Shown here: one piece after another, positions 1 through 9,872 of the stretch
Position numbering within the stretch: the first letter of the stretch is position 1
Layout: every line of letters begins with the position of its first letter
Assembly (NCBI GenBank): GCA_036939355.1
Contig: JALLAP010000170.1
Span: forward strand, 1-23,873
Direction: 5' to 3'
Length of the DNA: 23,873 nt
Source of the DNA: Thalassiosira profunda
Taxonomy: Eukaryota; Bacillariophyta; Thalassiosirophyceae; Thalassiosirales; Thalassiosiraceae
Position numbers and translations under genes: made by a program
Notes under the pieces: generated by a model
The model's input: the letters and a program-made list of their open reading frames with translations, nothing else
What the model was told of the DNA's origin: nothing
Databases searched by the model: none

Positions 1-335
1 AGGGTACCCGAATAGAGCTGGGAAAACTGCTCACGATTGTGATACTGGCGCAGCCACTCAATTCGTTCGTCTTTGCGGCCGACGGGGTGTTGCAAGGTGC
101 GGAAGAGTTCCCCTATCAGGCCAAGTCGATGGCGATGTCCGTCTTCACTGCATTTGCAACGTTTGGTTTGCTGCAGTCGGGATTTGGAGAAATGATGCTG
201 GGAGGCGAAAGCGACACCCTCGTGAACGTGTGGTACGGACTCATCACATTGCAAGCCATGAGAGGGCTGACTTCTCTCGTGAAGATAGTGCAAGTGCCGG
301 GGCCAATAGAATTGTTCGGCAAGCAGGCATCATAG
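1..335 (+). CDS. MATE-family efflux transporter, C-terminal end (partial)
   Basis: The frame is open from the first bases of the window to a TAG at 333-335, so this is the 3' end of a gene that starts outside. The visible residues include QPLNSFVFAADGVLQGAEEF and then two hydrophobic stretches. In the DinF-like branch of the MATE family, a 'QPLN..AFV.DGVL.GA.DF' segment lies in the last third of the protein, near helices 10 to 12. MATE proteins export organic cations or acids by H+ or Na+ antiport. The first Met-like codon in this frame is a GTG at 39, which is internal and not a start. Family assignment rests on about 110 residues; the substrate and membrane cannot be read from it. Confidence 0.72.
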   Translation, partial: GTRIELGKLLTIVILAQPLNSFVFAADGVLQGAEEFPYQAKSMAMSVFTAFATFGLLQSGFGEMMLGGESDTLVNVWYGLITLQAMRGLTSLVKIVQVPGPIELFGKQAS

Positions 336-576
336 CACCCTCGGCGCGCCGACTGCAACAAAGTAACGATGAGACTGCGCATATGAACTGGACCTTGACT
401 TATTGACACATCTCCAGATCCGGCCTCCCTGCTTTTGCTTGGAGGCGTGCGGTGCTTTTAGAAAGGACTGACGGACAAACATTCGCAGGCAAGGAACACA
501 ACTCCCCGCCATCCGCCGCCTCGCCCCGGCCACCGCCGCCCCAGCTCTCCCCACTCTTTGCAGGACCAAGCCGCGC

Positions 577-585
577 ATGATATGA
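577..585 (+). promoter_or_regulatory. minimal upstream ORF overlapping a start codon
   Basis: An ATG at 577-579 is followed by ATA and a TGA at 583-585. The TGA overlaps the ATG of the TPR gene at 582-584. If the transcript includes this ATG, scanning ribosomes would meet a two-codon ORF immediately before the main start. The arrangement is plainly in the sequence; any effect on translation is inference. Confidence 0.35.
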
Positions 586-1841
586 AGTCCCCTGCCGTCG
601 GCAGCACCGTGCGGGTGGCCTCAGGGGTCCCCGTGAATCGCTTGGGCCGCTCGGGCGGCGGCATCATCACCCCCGTCTCTCGCCGTGCAATCGTCGCAAC
701 CGCGCCTGACACTGATGGGCGCATCTCCCTCGTCCAAGACGATTTAGCGCCGTCTCCCCTCAAGGGGCGGGGCAACTTCCTCGTCGCGCCCATGCTCAGC
801 AGTGTGGGCTTGGAGGAAGAAGAGTGCGAGGTGAAGGTCGAGGATGTGACGCCCTTGTTGCCTTTTGAGCGAGAAGATCACGCGGAGAAAATTGATGCAT
901 CTGATGTGAACGCCCAGGTCGAGCACAACAAAGGCTACGGCGACCAGGTATTTCGGTTGAACGACTATACGAGCGCGATTGCGTATTATGAAGCAGCCCT
1001 CAGCGTTTGCTCGACAAAATACAGCACCGGCGGAGCTTTGGTGGCGAAGCGAAAGGGCCACGCCGTGATTGCAGAGATTGATTGCATCGAGAATGACGGG
1101 AGCGACGGTAACGCACAATACGATGTCACCTTCATAACGGGGGAGGAGGGAACTATCTCACAGAAGGAGGATGTCCTGCTTGCTCTCTGGTCCAAAGATG
1201 ATGCGTTCCTGCAGCCCCGGATTCTTATGAATTTGGCCCGCTGCCTTCTCAAATTGGGAGACGTCGATGCCAAGACCGAACGTCGGGCGAAGTACCGGTT
1301 GGCCGCAGTCCTGGGGTGTTCCATTGCTCTCACGCTTTGCGAGTATCACGGACTGGAGACCGACGATACCATGACGATCAAGGAGCTTGGGGCGCTGGTC
1401 GAAAAGGCGAGGATACTTCGATCTCGCGCCTTTCTGGGGTTGCGGAAATATCCTCATGCCACCATTGATGCCAAGAAGGCGCTCGCTCAGAACTCTTCGA
1501 GCCGCGAGGCCCAGAAGCTACTGAAAGAGACCAAGATAGCCCAAAGTTTCGAGAAGTCGATGGACCGAAAGCTGTCCAAGGAAGTCTGCAGATGGGTGCA
1601 GTCGGCAGCCCTGAGCTCGGAGGGCGCAGAAGCCATCAATTGTGCGGACGGCACCTCGGTGAGTGACCGCGGAATTGAAGAGAAAGAGAAGGAGGACGAA
1701 TGCACGACGCACGTCTATCGAAAGAGGATCGATGCGTGGAAAATAGTGCGGAGCCTGTCTATGGAAATAGCGGGATTAGTTGCATTTTTCGTCGCCATGC
1801 TCGTCCTTGGAAGGAACAGAGGAGAGAGCTTTGAGCGTTAG
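582..1841 (+). CDS. tail-anchored TPR protein with a Tudor/SH3-like insert
   Basis: The protein has 419 residues from the first in-frame ATG. A low-complexity N-terminus (1-105) precedes a TPR-type helical pair at about 112-143 (NKGYGDQVFRLNDYTSAIAYYEAAL). A beta-rich insert follows at about 155-200 (KRKGHAVIAEID, then YDVTFITGEEGTI), resembling Tudor/SH3-like modules that read 'G.V..ID....YDV.F.DGE'. TPR-like helices resume at about 210-228 and 276-305. A hydrophobic segment at about 397-410 (AGLVAFFVAMLVLG), flanked by basic residues and close to the C-terminus, looks like a tail anchor, placing the TPR face in the cytosol. It resembles FKBP-type or co-chaperone TPR proteins in outline, but no peptidyl-prolyl isomerase domain is present. 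Function is unknown. It runs convergently towards the RTEL1 gene, 164 bp between stops. Confidence 0.8.
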   Translation: MKSPAVGSTVRVASGVPVNRLGRSGGGIITPVSRRAIVATAPDTDGRISLVQDDLAPSPLKGRGNFLVAPMLSSVGLEEEECEVKVEDVTPLLPFEREDHAEKIDASDVNAQVEHNKGYGDQVFRLNDYTSAIAYYEAALSVCSTKYSTGGALVAKRKGHAVIAEIDCIENDGSDGNAQYDVTFITGEEGTISQKEDVLLALWSKDDAFLQPRILMNLARCLLKLGDVDAKTERRAKYRLAAVLGCSIALTLCEYHGLETDDTMTIKELGALVEKARILRSRAFLGLRKYPHATIDAKKALAQNSSSREAQKLLKETKIAQSFEKSMDRKLSKEVCRWVQSAALSSEGAEAINCADGTSVSDRGIEEKEKEDECTTHVYRKRIDAWKIVRSLSMEIAGLVAFFVAMLVLGRNRGESFER

Positions 1842-2005
1842 GGGGAAGCCACCTTTAGCCATACGAGGTATTAGTCCATGCATGCATAGATAGCGTCCTT
1901 TTCTCAAGTAACCTTGTCGTCCTCGCATCCAGGTACTTGGCCCGAGAAATGGCGCGGGTGTCTAGGTCACAGAAAGGCAGGGTGTAGCGGTGCCTCTGGC
2001 CTGAC

Positions 2006-5000
2006 TCAAACGATGTCGAGCTCCTCGTCCTCTTCCTCCTCCTCAGCGCTCTTCAGTTGAGCGCGAGGTTGGAATGACACATACGACAAATCGCCCCACT
2101 GTGTGGATGCCCGGCACGTAGGACAATTGGTATGGCGCTTGAGCCACGATTTCCAGCAACTGGAGCAGGCATAATGGTCGCAATTGCCGGCCAGAGGCTT
2201 CAGAAGAGACGAAAAGAACAAATGAATAAGATAATGTTGAAGGCAAAGAGGTGAAGCAATGGAAACGGATTGGGCGTACCTCGTTCAACTTTTCCGAGCA
2301 AATTGGGCAGACGAACCCACTGGGCACTTGGGCGTTGATCTTGCTCGCGATTTGCTCGCGTCGCGTCTTTGGCTGGACGTAGCCGACCATATTGACCACT
2401 TGCAAGGCATCATCAACCATGTCTGTGCCCCCCGTCGTTCTGCTAGCGTGGGAAGCATTGTTGGCACGCACGCGCTTGACCTTGGCAGGGTGGCCAGAAG
2501 CAGGCAAGTTTCTCTTGGTCGAATCTTTCAACGCGGCCTTTCGGTATGGATTGAATGGTTGCTTGGCATTCTTTTGGAAAGTCGTCACCCGATCCTTCTT
2601 CTGTTGGTTGGTGCTCATGGCCTGACTCAAAGCTTGCTTCATGGCCTCCTGAGACTCGCCATCTTCTGCGTCATCTGCCTTCAGAGACGGCTGCTTTCGC
2701 ACCACGGGTTTTGTCGAGCGGCTCTCGAATGGCCCAGCTCCTTGGGATTTCTTCAGCTCCAGTGCAAGGGTCCTCACTCTGCGCAGCTGCCGCTCCGGCA
2801 ACATGTCGAAGAATAGCTGCAGGCTGACCTCGTGCTTCGCCAATGTCTTCAGTATCTTCTGGCTGTCTTCCAACAGCGCTCGGTCGGAGTAAGCGATCGA
2901 GTTGTTGGAGCTTTCGCTGAATATCATTGGGAGCACGAATGTCTTTACAGCTGCAAAGTCGGTTTCCGGCAGGGATTCCTTGCATCGTGCTCGCAGTGAT
3001 GACTTCTCGAACGCCAGGATCGCAGCCATCTTCTCGATCTTGTACCGATACTTGACTGGCAGGAGAGGAAACAAGGAGCTGATCAACTGGATGCGCTTGC
3101 TGTCGACGTTGCTTTCGACCAGCACCGAAATCAGCTCTTTGGCAGATTTGACATACTGAGCATCATTCTTCGACTGTCCGTAACCTTTCATGGCAACGAG
3201 CAACTTGGAGACCCTTGCTAGATCTTGCACACCCAATACTGTCTGTGCGGTTTCAAAGAATTTCTTCGCCCCAGCAGTGGCGGCATCGCTTTTCCTCTTG
3301 GGCTGCGGGCGCTGCCTCACAGGCTCTCTTTTGGCAAACTTTCTCGAGTTGCTGACGGCCGGCTTCCTCTCTATGTCTCCGAATGACGATGCCTTCCTTT
3401 CTACGCCTCCAAACGATGATGCCTTCCGCTCTGCGATCGATGATTGATTCGTCGGCTGGGATTTCATCTTTCCCTTGCTGTAGAGCGAACCCAACCCTGT
3501 AGCTTTAGGCGAGGTTGACCCCTCGTGGAAGCCGTCACTGTTGTTCACGCCGTAGATGGTGTCCAGAGCCTTTTTTGCAGACGTTGTGGGTTCATTCAAA
3601 TCGATGCTCTTCGACTTGCGATCGATGAACCCGTTCGTCAGTGCAGCATCTTCTTCCAAGTCTCTCTGGCTGTACTCGACGTGCTTCATTTTGCTGATCT
3701 CTTCCTCATTTTCTTCCGATTTAGGGGGCAGATTGGCAGAATTATCTTGTTCTTTGGCACGCGCCGCCTTTGCTTTTTCCGCATTCGCCTTTGATTCCTT
3801 GTAGAAATTGATCAATCCTTTATTTGTCAAGCCGAATGAATCGTCGCGCAAGTGTGGCCGCTAACGATGCAGGAGTGTCCAGGAAGAACGTAAGCGACTG
3901 CCGCGTCTGCGAGCAACGACGAACAACTTTGAGCACTTACCAGCCACTTGCTCAGTCCATCTTTATTCCGGGCTTCTGCGAACCGATGGTCGAGAAGGAG
4001 CACCGCTCCATAATCATGCCGATGTCGAATCACGCGGCCAATTGCTTGGTTCACTGCTCGATGCGCCTGCTGGTTGTACCTGAAACGAGGAGCGATAGAA
4101 GCTGCGTTAGGACAATAAAAAGCTAAGCAGATCAGAGTCCGTCACACACATCTCACCATTCTGCGCCGGACAAAGTCCTACTCGGTGTTGGCCCCTCCGA
4201 CTTCACAAGCAACTGCCCATTGCCGAAGCCACCGTCGATGGATGGGCGAGTTTTCGAGCTGGCCCTGGCTGCGTCGAGAAACTCCCGCTTCAACTTGACT
4301 TTGGGATCGAGGTAAGGAGCGAATGGGAGGCCTGTCACGACAACGGCGCGACACATGTCATCGCTGAAGTCGATCCCCTCCGATATCTTTCCGCGACAGA
4401 CGCCCATTAGAATTGCCCCAGCGCTCTTGGGCATTGCCAACGATTTTTTGTATTCGGAGATGGCATCCGTGAGGTCGGACGTTGAGCGGGGCTCCAAAAC
4501 GACTGTCTTCCGGGCAAGGAGGCGTTGCCACGGAGACGATTCCGTCCCAGCCGCCCTGAAAGATGGAGGCACCATCGGAAACACGTATTTTTTGGCTGCT
4601 TGTTTCTTCCGCTTGGCTGCAAAGAACGCAGCGCCCTTTCCCCCAGACGATCTCCCACCAAACCGCTCCGACGTTGGTCCTCCCCACTTACTGACAGCAC
4701 TTTCCATGGCGCTGTACGAAGGGAAGAAGACCAGCACTCCTCCCGGAACGTTCCTGCAGAGGCTCGCCAGCGTGCTGCCCAGCTCGGAAATGTACTCCGG
4801 ATCATCGCGCCTTCCGAATTTGCTCGACAACTCCTTACCCGACACGCCCTTCCCGACCACCCTTACAAAGATCTGGTCGGGCTGGATGACGTGATCGTTC
4901 TCCAGCTGCACCGGAAAATCGAGCCCCAGCTCCATCGAAAACGACGGCAGCGGAGACAACGTTCCAGAGGTAATGAGGATGGACCTCACTTTCAGGAACG

Positions 5001-6647
5001 ACAACTCTCGCATGGCAAGGGCTGGAGCGAAGCACCAGTAAGATATTGTTCTGCCCTCCGAGAAGCCCCCGCCCCCTTTGCTCAACTTCGACACGTGGAC
5101 GCGGTATGATTTGGCACGGGCCAGGGCCAGCAGCTTCGTCCCGGTGCCGAATGACCGTTTGAGACAGGCCACTTTACATCGAAAGGAGCCATTGAGCAGC
5201 AGAGTGAGTGCATACTGCAAACCAATACAACAGGTCATACATCTGCCTACTACTCACGAAAGTGATCCAGCTTGGGAGTCCCCGACGACGACGAGCTCCC
5301 CTTGAATTCCATTACGACGTCCTGCACTCTTTTCACAAAGTCCGTGAACAGCGCCAAATTATCGTGCGTTATCCCCGCGCCGTGCTTGAACACGTCCAAA
5401 ATGAATTCCCCCGGATGGCTCGCCTCCCCCGCCGACGAGAGCTTCATGCCCGTCGTCCCGGCGGAGGCGATATCCCCGCACAAGTACTTTTCAAAGTTGA
5501 GCAATATGGTCTTGAGGCGGAGCATGTTGTCCTTCATGCTCGTGCCCTCCTCCATTCCGGGGTTGAGCTCGAGGTATTGCAGGGCCCGCTGCACCTCGCC
5601 CACGCACCCGGCCACGTCGCTGCTGTTCAGGTCGAACGACGAACTCTCGCTGGCAAACTCTTCCAGGTTGTGCGCCTCATCAAATATCAAAATGGCATTC
5701 TCAAAGTCCACCTCGGCCAGCGTCGTCTCCCGCGCGTCCCGGTCGAACAAGTAATTGTACGGCACGAAGATCAGCTCGGCGTCCTTGAGCAACGACCGCG
5801 TGTGATAAAACGGGCACACCTTGTGCTCCCGTCCCACCGCGACGATGTCCTCGATGTCCAGCACCGGCTGCTGGTATTCCTTCCCGGCCTCCTGCTTTTC
5901 CCTTGACGGAGGCCGCCACGCGCCCCCCTTCCCCGCCGCATCCTCTAAATTGTTGCGGAACAGGCACTTCCGCTCCTTGTTGAGCTTGTTGCACCCGTTG
6001 TTGACCTCCAACGCCGTCTTCTTTTCGCCGTTGGTTTTGCCTTTCGCCACGGAGGGATTGACCCGCGGATGAATGCAGGTGTGCTCCCGCGATCCCAAGA
6101 CGGCGTGGCGGGGTCTGTATCGCGTATTGCGCAGTTCCCCCACCACCTGGGACAATTGGGAGTGCGTCCGCGACGCGTAAATGATCACGGGCGGCTTGTT
6201 GGATGTTGGTGGTGCACTGTGGCCCTCGGCTGTCCCCTGGCTCAGCTGCGACGCCGACGCCTCCGCATTGGGCAGCGGCTGCGACAATTCCCCGTCGGTG
6301 TGCTTCCCCTCCATTATTCGGCCCTTCTCCATCCGCTGCCACGCCAGCGCGGCGCACAATAGACAGAGCGTTTTGCCTGTCCCCGTTGGAGACTCGAGGA
6401 GCGCGTGCTGTGCCTGTTTGAGCGCCTGCAGCACGGCCGCCATGTAATCCCGCTGGACGTCGTAGGGGCGGAAGGGGAAGTGGACGTCGACGCCGTCGAT
6501 TGTGATGGTGGTGGGGGGCGTGCCGGCCTTCTGGCCCTTGACGTTGCTGCGGCCGAGGTCGGCATCGCCCGACGGTGCAGATGACGGTGCACTCTTCTTG
6601 CAAGTGTAGATATTCGGTTGCCGCTTCCGGCCCGCCGTGTTCCACAT
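2006..6647 (-). CDS. RTEL1: RTEL1-type Fe-S DNA helicase with harmonin-like domains and C-terminal RING
   Basis: Five exons read on the minus strand: 6647-5258, 5171-4157, 4079-3941, 3860-2280 and 2197-2006. All introns are GT-AG (86, 77, 80 and 82 bp), giving 1438 residues in one frame. The XPD/FANCJ-type SF2 helicase shows Walker A (SPTGTGKT, 86-93), four Fe-S cysteines (C191, C219, C228, C278), the DEAH box (323-326) and motif [10 protein letters not shown] (about 813-820). LILTSGTL-like and CRGK.SEG.DFSD motifs are also present. Two helical regions at about 1047-1122 and 1146-1215 match the harmonin-homology domains of animal RTEL1. A C3HC4 RING ends the protein: C1366, C1369, C1381, H1383, C1386, C1389, C1400, C1403. 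RTEL1 unwinds D-loops, T-loops and G-quadruplexes in the nucleus. The first intron is the least certain: a nearer acceptor at 5215 breaks the frame, whereas 5172 restores it. Confidence 0.93.
3363..3452 (-). repeat. 30-bp coding tandem repeat inside RTEL1
   Basis: Three adjacent 30-bp units start at 3363, 3393 and 3423; the first two are closely similar and the third is diverged. On the minus strand they encode ten-residue units of the form [10 protein letters not shown]/I in the disordered linker (about residues 989-1015) between the helicase core and the harmonin-like domains. Each good unit contains R-K-A-S-S, which resembles a basophilic kinase site. Copy number could vary between strains. 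Confidence 0.7.
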
Positions 6648-7088
6648 CCCACCGGCGGCCGCTATCAGAGGTGGTCCCTAGCGCTTCGTCCGCCTCCTCC
6701 CTCTGTTGTAGGAGGGTCAGGGGGTGGTGGGGCCGCGGCCGCGTCTGAGCGAGGAGAGGGCACGGCAACGGCCAACCACACCGCACCCGCCGCGCTTGCT
6801 CTGGCGACTCGGATCTAGTCGAGTCGCAAAATCTTTGAGAGTTGAAGTGAAATGAAGTGGCGCAAGGTGGCGCACACCAACACCCCCGAGGAGCGAGCGG
6901 CGGCACCACCCCCGTTGCAACCTCCCTGGGCTAGACACCGCCTTCCCATCGTGATTGACTCGAGCAGATACCGGGGGCTGCGGCCGCAACAAGCTAGACG
7001 ACAGCAGACGACAGCTGTCCGCATAACACGTGTCACTCTAGTCGAGTACATCCAGGGGCGTCCACTGACGACACAGCATCATAGCATA
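6648..7088. promoter_or_regulatory. divergent intergenic region between RTEL1 and the GST gene
   Basis: This 441-bp stretch separates the two divergent start codons and should hold both promoters. Visible elements are an 8-bp inverted repeat (gcgactcg at 6804-6811, cgagtcgc at 6820-6827), the 11-mer tctagtcgagt at 6814-6824 and again at 7037-7047, and the palindrome acacgtgt at 7026-7033, an E-box/G-box core. A 10-bp tandem pair (agacgacagc) lies at 6996-7015. An ATG at 6852 is in frame with the GST gene; if used, the promoter would be confined to about 200 bp. No TATA box is evident. Promoter activity is inferred from position only. Confidence 0.45.
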
Positions 7089-8351
7089 ATGAGATCCTCC
7101 CCGTTCATCGCCTTCGTGGCCCAGTGGCAGGATCTGGAGAACGCCCTCACATCGTCGCGAACGCAGAAGGCGCCGGTGGTCATCGACTCGGCGCTCGATC
7201 CGTCCGAGCCCAACTATTCGACCTCCAAGCCCACGCTCTTCAGAGAAAGGCACGGGTGGTGCCCGTACAGCGAGCGGGCGTGGCTGGCGCTGGAGGCTAC
7301 CAACGTGGACTACGACACCATACGAATCGATAACACGGGACCGGGGCGGCGGCCGTCGTATTTTGGCGGGCAGACGCCGCAGATGCGCTGGCCCGACGGC
7401 CGGGTGCAGGGAGAGTCGATGGATTTGGTGCAGGAAGTGGATTCCAGATTCTCGGGCGCGCTGTACCCGGACTCGATCAAAAACGATGTGATCAACAAAG
7501 GTAGGGCCTTTGCTTCTACATTCCCATCAAAGTCGAGGCCTTCGTCCCGGGCCGCATTTCTGTTCGATTGGAGCGGCGAGCCGCTGTGGAAGAGTGAGTT
7601 TGAGTCGGTACTGTCCAAAACAGACGAGCTTTTGGCGTCCTCAGACGGCCCTTTCTTCTGCGGAGATGCATTTACGGCCGCGGACATTGCGTGGGCGCCG
7701 TTTCTGGAACGCTACTCGGCCCAGCTGCCGTGTCTGCACGAGGGATTGACTCCGAGAGATGCAGCAAAGTATCCTCATCTGAACGATTGGTACACTGCAA
7801 TGGAAACCCAAGTGCCTGCGTATGCCTGTCGTGTGCGAGGAAACCCCTCCTCGTGGAGAAAAGTCCTTACCATGGCGGGGTATGGCAACGCGGGAGTACC
7901 GCCTGCGGTTGTGGATCGAATGGCCGACCTGGGAATAGAGGAGAGCCGCCCACAGACGGAGGAAGAGCGGGCGAGAGATCAGGCGCTTTGGGACGATTAC
8001 CGATCAACGCGGCCGCATTTAGCCAAGAGTCCCTCGGCCGAGGCCGGGCGAGTGCTGCTGGGCAACCGGGAAGCAATTGTCACGGATACATTGAAGCGGG
8101 CAGACTCGCTTGAAGATTCTGGTCTGCCGCTGGATGAAGAAGGTCTCGACGGGGCCATGCGAGCGCTGACTGCAATGCTCATCTACGGAGACCAGGACGG
8201 GCATTACGACGAGTTGGAAGCTGCATCAAAGGAGGCCCAGGATGTGAACGGCGTTTTTGCAATGGCTAGCTTCCTCGATCAGAGAATGTGTGTGCCAAGG
8301 GATATGGGGGCGATGAGCGCTGATGCAATCAAACGCTTGTCGGTGCTGTGA
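7089..8351 (+). CDS. glutathione S-transferase family protein with C-terminal extension
   Basis: The protein has 420 residues from ATG 7089. A thioredoxin-fold N-terminal GST domain (about 50-121) carries W-C58-P-Y-S61, the CPYS/CxxS active-site form of omega, lambda and DHAR-type GSTs, followed by P.yFGGQTPQM and [11 protein letters not shown]. The latter matches the cis-Pro and glutathione gamma-Glu binding 'ES' region. The all-alpha C-terminal domain is at about 165-260 with [18 protein letters not shown], the family's 'T.AD......L' signature. Cys chemistry suggests thiol transfer or dehydroascorbate-type activity rather than classical conjugation. Residues about 270-420 form an acidic extension I do not recognise. 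An in-frame ATG at 6852 would add 79 residues, rich in Arg, Pro and Gln, with no hydrophobic core; I prefer 7089 because the added part looks like leader sequence. Confidence 0.85.
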   Translation: MRSSPFIAFVAQWQDLENALTSSRTQKAPVVIDSALDPSEPNYSTSKPTLFRERHGWCPYSERAWLALEATNVDYDTIRIDNTGPGRRPSYFGGQTPQMRWPDGRVQGESMDLVQEVDSRFSGALYPDSIKNDVINKGRAFASTFPSKSRPSSRAAFLFDWSGEPLWKSEFESVLSKTDELLASSDGPFFCGDAFTAADIAWAPFLERYSAQLPCLHEGLTPRDAAKYPHLNDWYTAMETQVPAYACRVRGNPSSWRKVLTMAGYGNAGVPPAVVDRMADLGIEESRPQTEEERARDQALWDDYRSTRPHLAKSPSAEAGRVLLGNREAIVTDTLKRADSLEDSGLPLDEEGLDGAMRALTAMLIYGDQDGHYDELEAASKEAQDVNGVFAMASFLDQRMCVPRDMGAMSADAIKRLSVL

Positions 8352-8361
8352 TCCATCATTA

Positions 8362-9746
8362 TCAGACGATGTCTCTCGTCTCCAACTCCGTTATATCCAC
8401 GCTCATTCGATCCGACTGATACTCCACTGGTGGCTCTCTCCCGCACCGCAAGAATAGGTACGCCACTTCAATGTCCTTCGTCATCGGAATGATCAATTGC
8501 CGGTAGATGCTCTCGATGATTGCCGGGTCGACCTTCCCCTTGATCGTCGAGTGATCGCTCTTCTTCACCGCCTCCACGGCTGCGACGACGGCCATTGCTG
8601 CCGCCGCCGCGATGATGGACGTGGTGTTGTCGTCGTCGTCGCCGCCCCGCACCGAGGGCAGGCTCGACATCAGCGGTTCCCGCCCGTACGTCGTGGCCTT
8701 CAGCCGCGCCCGGGTGAGCACCTGCTCCTCCACCTTGGCGTTCGTCAGCAGCGCCATGACCCCCTCCGCGTCGCCCGCGTCGACCAGCTTTTGGAATCCC
8801 GAGGGGTTGCTCCGGTACTTGCTCTCGGCCACGAACTTTCCAAAGTGGACCCGTTTGCTCAGCGCTTGCAATGCGGCAATGTCCGCGATGACAGTGGAGC
8901 CATACTGTTCGTCGTCGCCCTTGGCGGCGATTGATGGCACCACCACGCTCAGGTACTTGTCGTAGAGAATTTTGTTCCAGTTTAGGCCACTGATGGCGGG
9001 GTCGTTCGATAGGAGGCTGGGATAGTCGAGCTCCGATAACGAATTGGATCGTTTGGGTAGCCGCGAGGGAAAGAACGCGTGTTCTTCGGGCGATTCGTAG
9101 CGTCGGACAATGCTGTGCAGCGCTTCCTGCGAAGTTTGTTGAAGGGAATTGCAAGCGTCAGATAATGTGACGATCAAATGCATTCCTGGCCCTTTGTCGA
9201 GATGCCCCACCCTGCCATTCCTTTGCACATTCCCCACGTAGCACATGTCCCCTTTTCCTCATTATTTCGGCACACAAGATGTGTCACTGCACTGCATCCT
9301 CATTTGCAACTCACCGTGCCGGTCAGCATAAAATCCAAGAACGACAGCTCCTCCTCCTCCTCGCCGCCATTCGCCGCGACGCTCCCCGGCGGCGTCCCCA
9401 GCCCCGGCACCCCGCCCAATTCGTAACACACGTCGTTTTGCCGGAATTGGGCCCGTTCGATGAGCGCAAAAATAATCGTCTCCTCCTGCCGTATCAGCGT
9501 GGAGCGGATGTAGTCCAGGGAGAGGAGGTCGCGTGTGGTGATGTTGTCCTCCTCGGCCTCCTCGGCGTGGCTGGCACTGCGGCGAGATTCGACAGCGGTA
9601 GGGGAGGAGGATGCGCCGTCGACAGAGGCGGTCGACGCGCGCAGGGAGGACCAGCGCGGCGACGCCGGGGGCGGGGCGTAGGCGTCCCCGCTCATGATGA
9701 GGGCGGCAAGGACCAGGCCGAGGGTTGTTCGGAGGAGGGGCGTCAT
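8362..9746 (-). CDS. plastid-targeted chorismate mutase (AroQ type)
   Basis: Two exons, 9746-9315 and 9126-8362, separated by a 188-bp GT-AG intron in phase 0, give 398 residues. The enzyme converts chorismate to prephenate, the committed step to Phe and Tyr. Residues 1-22 form a signal peptide, with likely cleavage before Tyr23 in GDA/YAPPP, followed by a Ser/Ala/Arg-rich transit-like segment (23-65). This is a bipartite import signal of a complex red plastid. The catalytic domain matches plant and yeast enzymes: R86 in [27 protein letters not shown]236 and K247 in [12 protein letters not shown], and T360 and E364 in PMTKDIEV, equivalent to the yeast Aro7 active site. Acidic or Gly-rich insertions at 111-136 and an Asp/Ala-rich one at 303-335 are extra. 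An in-frame ATG at 9887 would bury the signal peptide, so 9746 is preferred. Stop codons of this gene and the GST gene are 10 bp apart. Confidence 0.92.
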
Positions 9747-9872
9747 CGTCGGCACACACAGCTTCCTCCGTCCGGCGTCCTTTGATGCGTGATGCGATAT
9801 GTGTGAGCAGTGAGGACGAGAGGGCGGGCCGAGAAATCGAGTTCCACGGGGCAGCGTGGTGAAGTCGCTTAC

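Noticed and set aside
1659..1664. GTGAGT donor-like sequence inside the TPR gene
   Set aside because: The frame continues unbroken through it to a plausible transmembrane tail, so no intron is needed.
5215..5257. 43-bp version of the first RTEL1 intron
   Set aside because: The acceptor is good but the junction puts the next exon out of frame and reaches a stop after about a dozen codons; the 86-bp version keeps the frame and matches the size of the other introns.
5701..6909. Long minus-strand ORF of 402 codons overlapping RTEL1 exon 1
   Set aside because: It is a shifted-frame shadow of the helicase exon: Arg/Gly/Ala/Pro-rich with no helicase motifs.
6852..7088. 79-residue N-terminal extension of the GST protein
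   Set aside because: Open in frame, but Arg/Gln/Pro-rich with no signal peptide or hydrophobic core, and it contains promoter-like repeats. Kept only as an alternative start.
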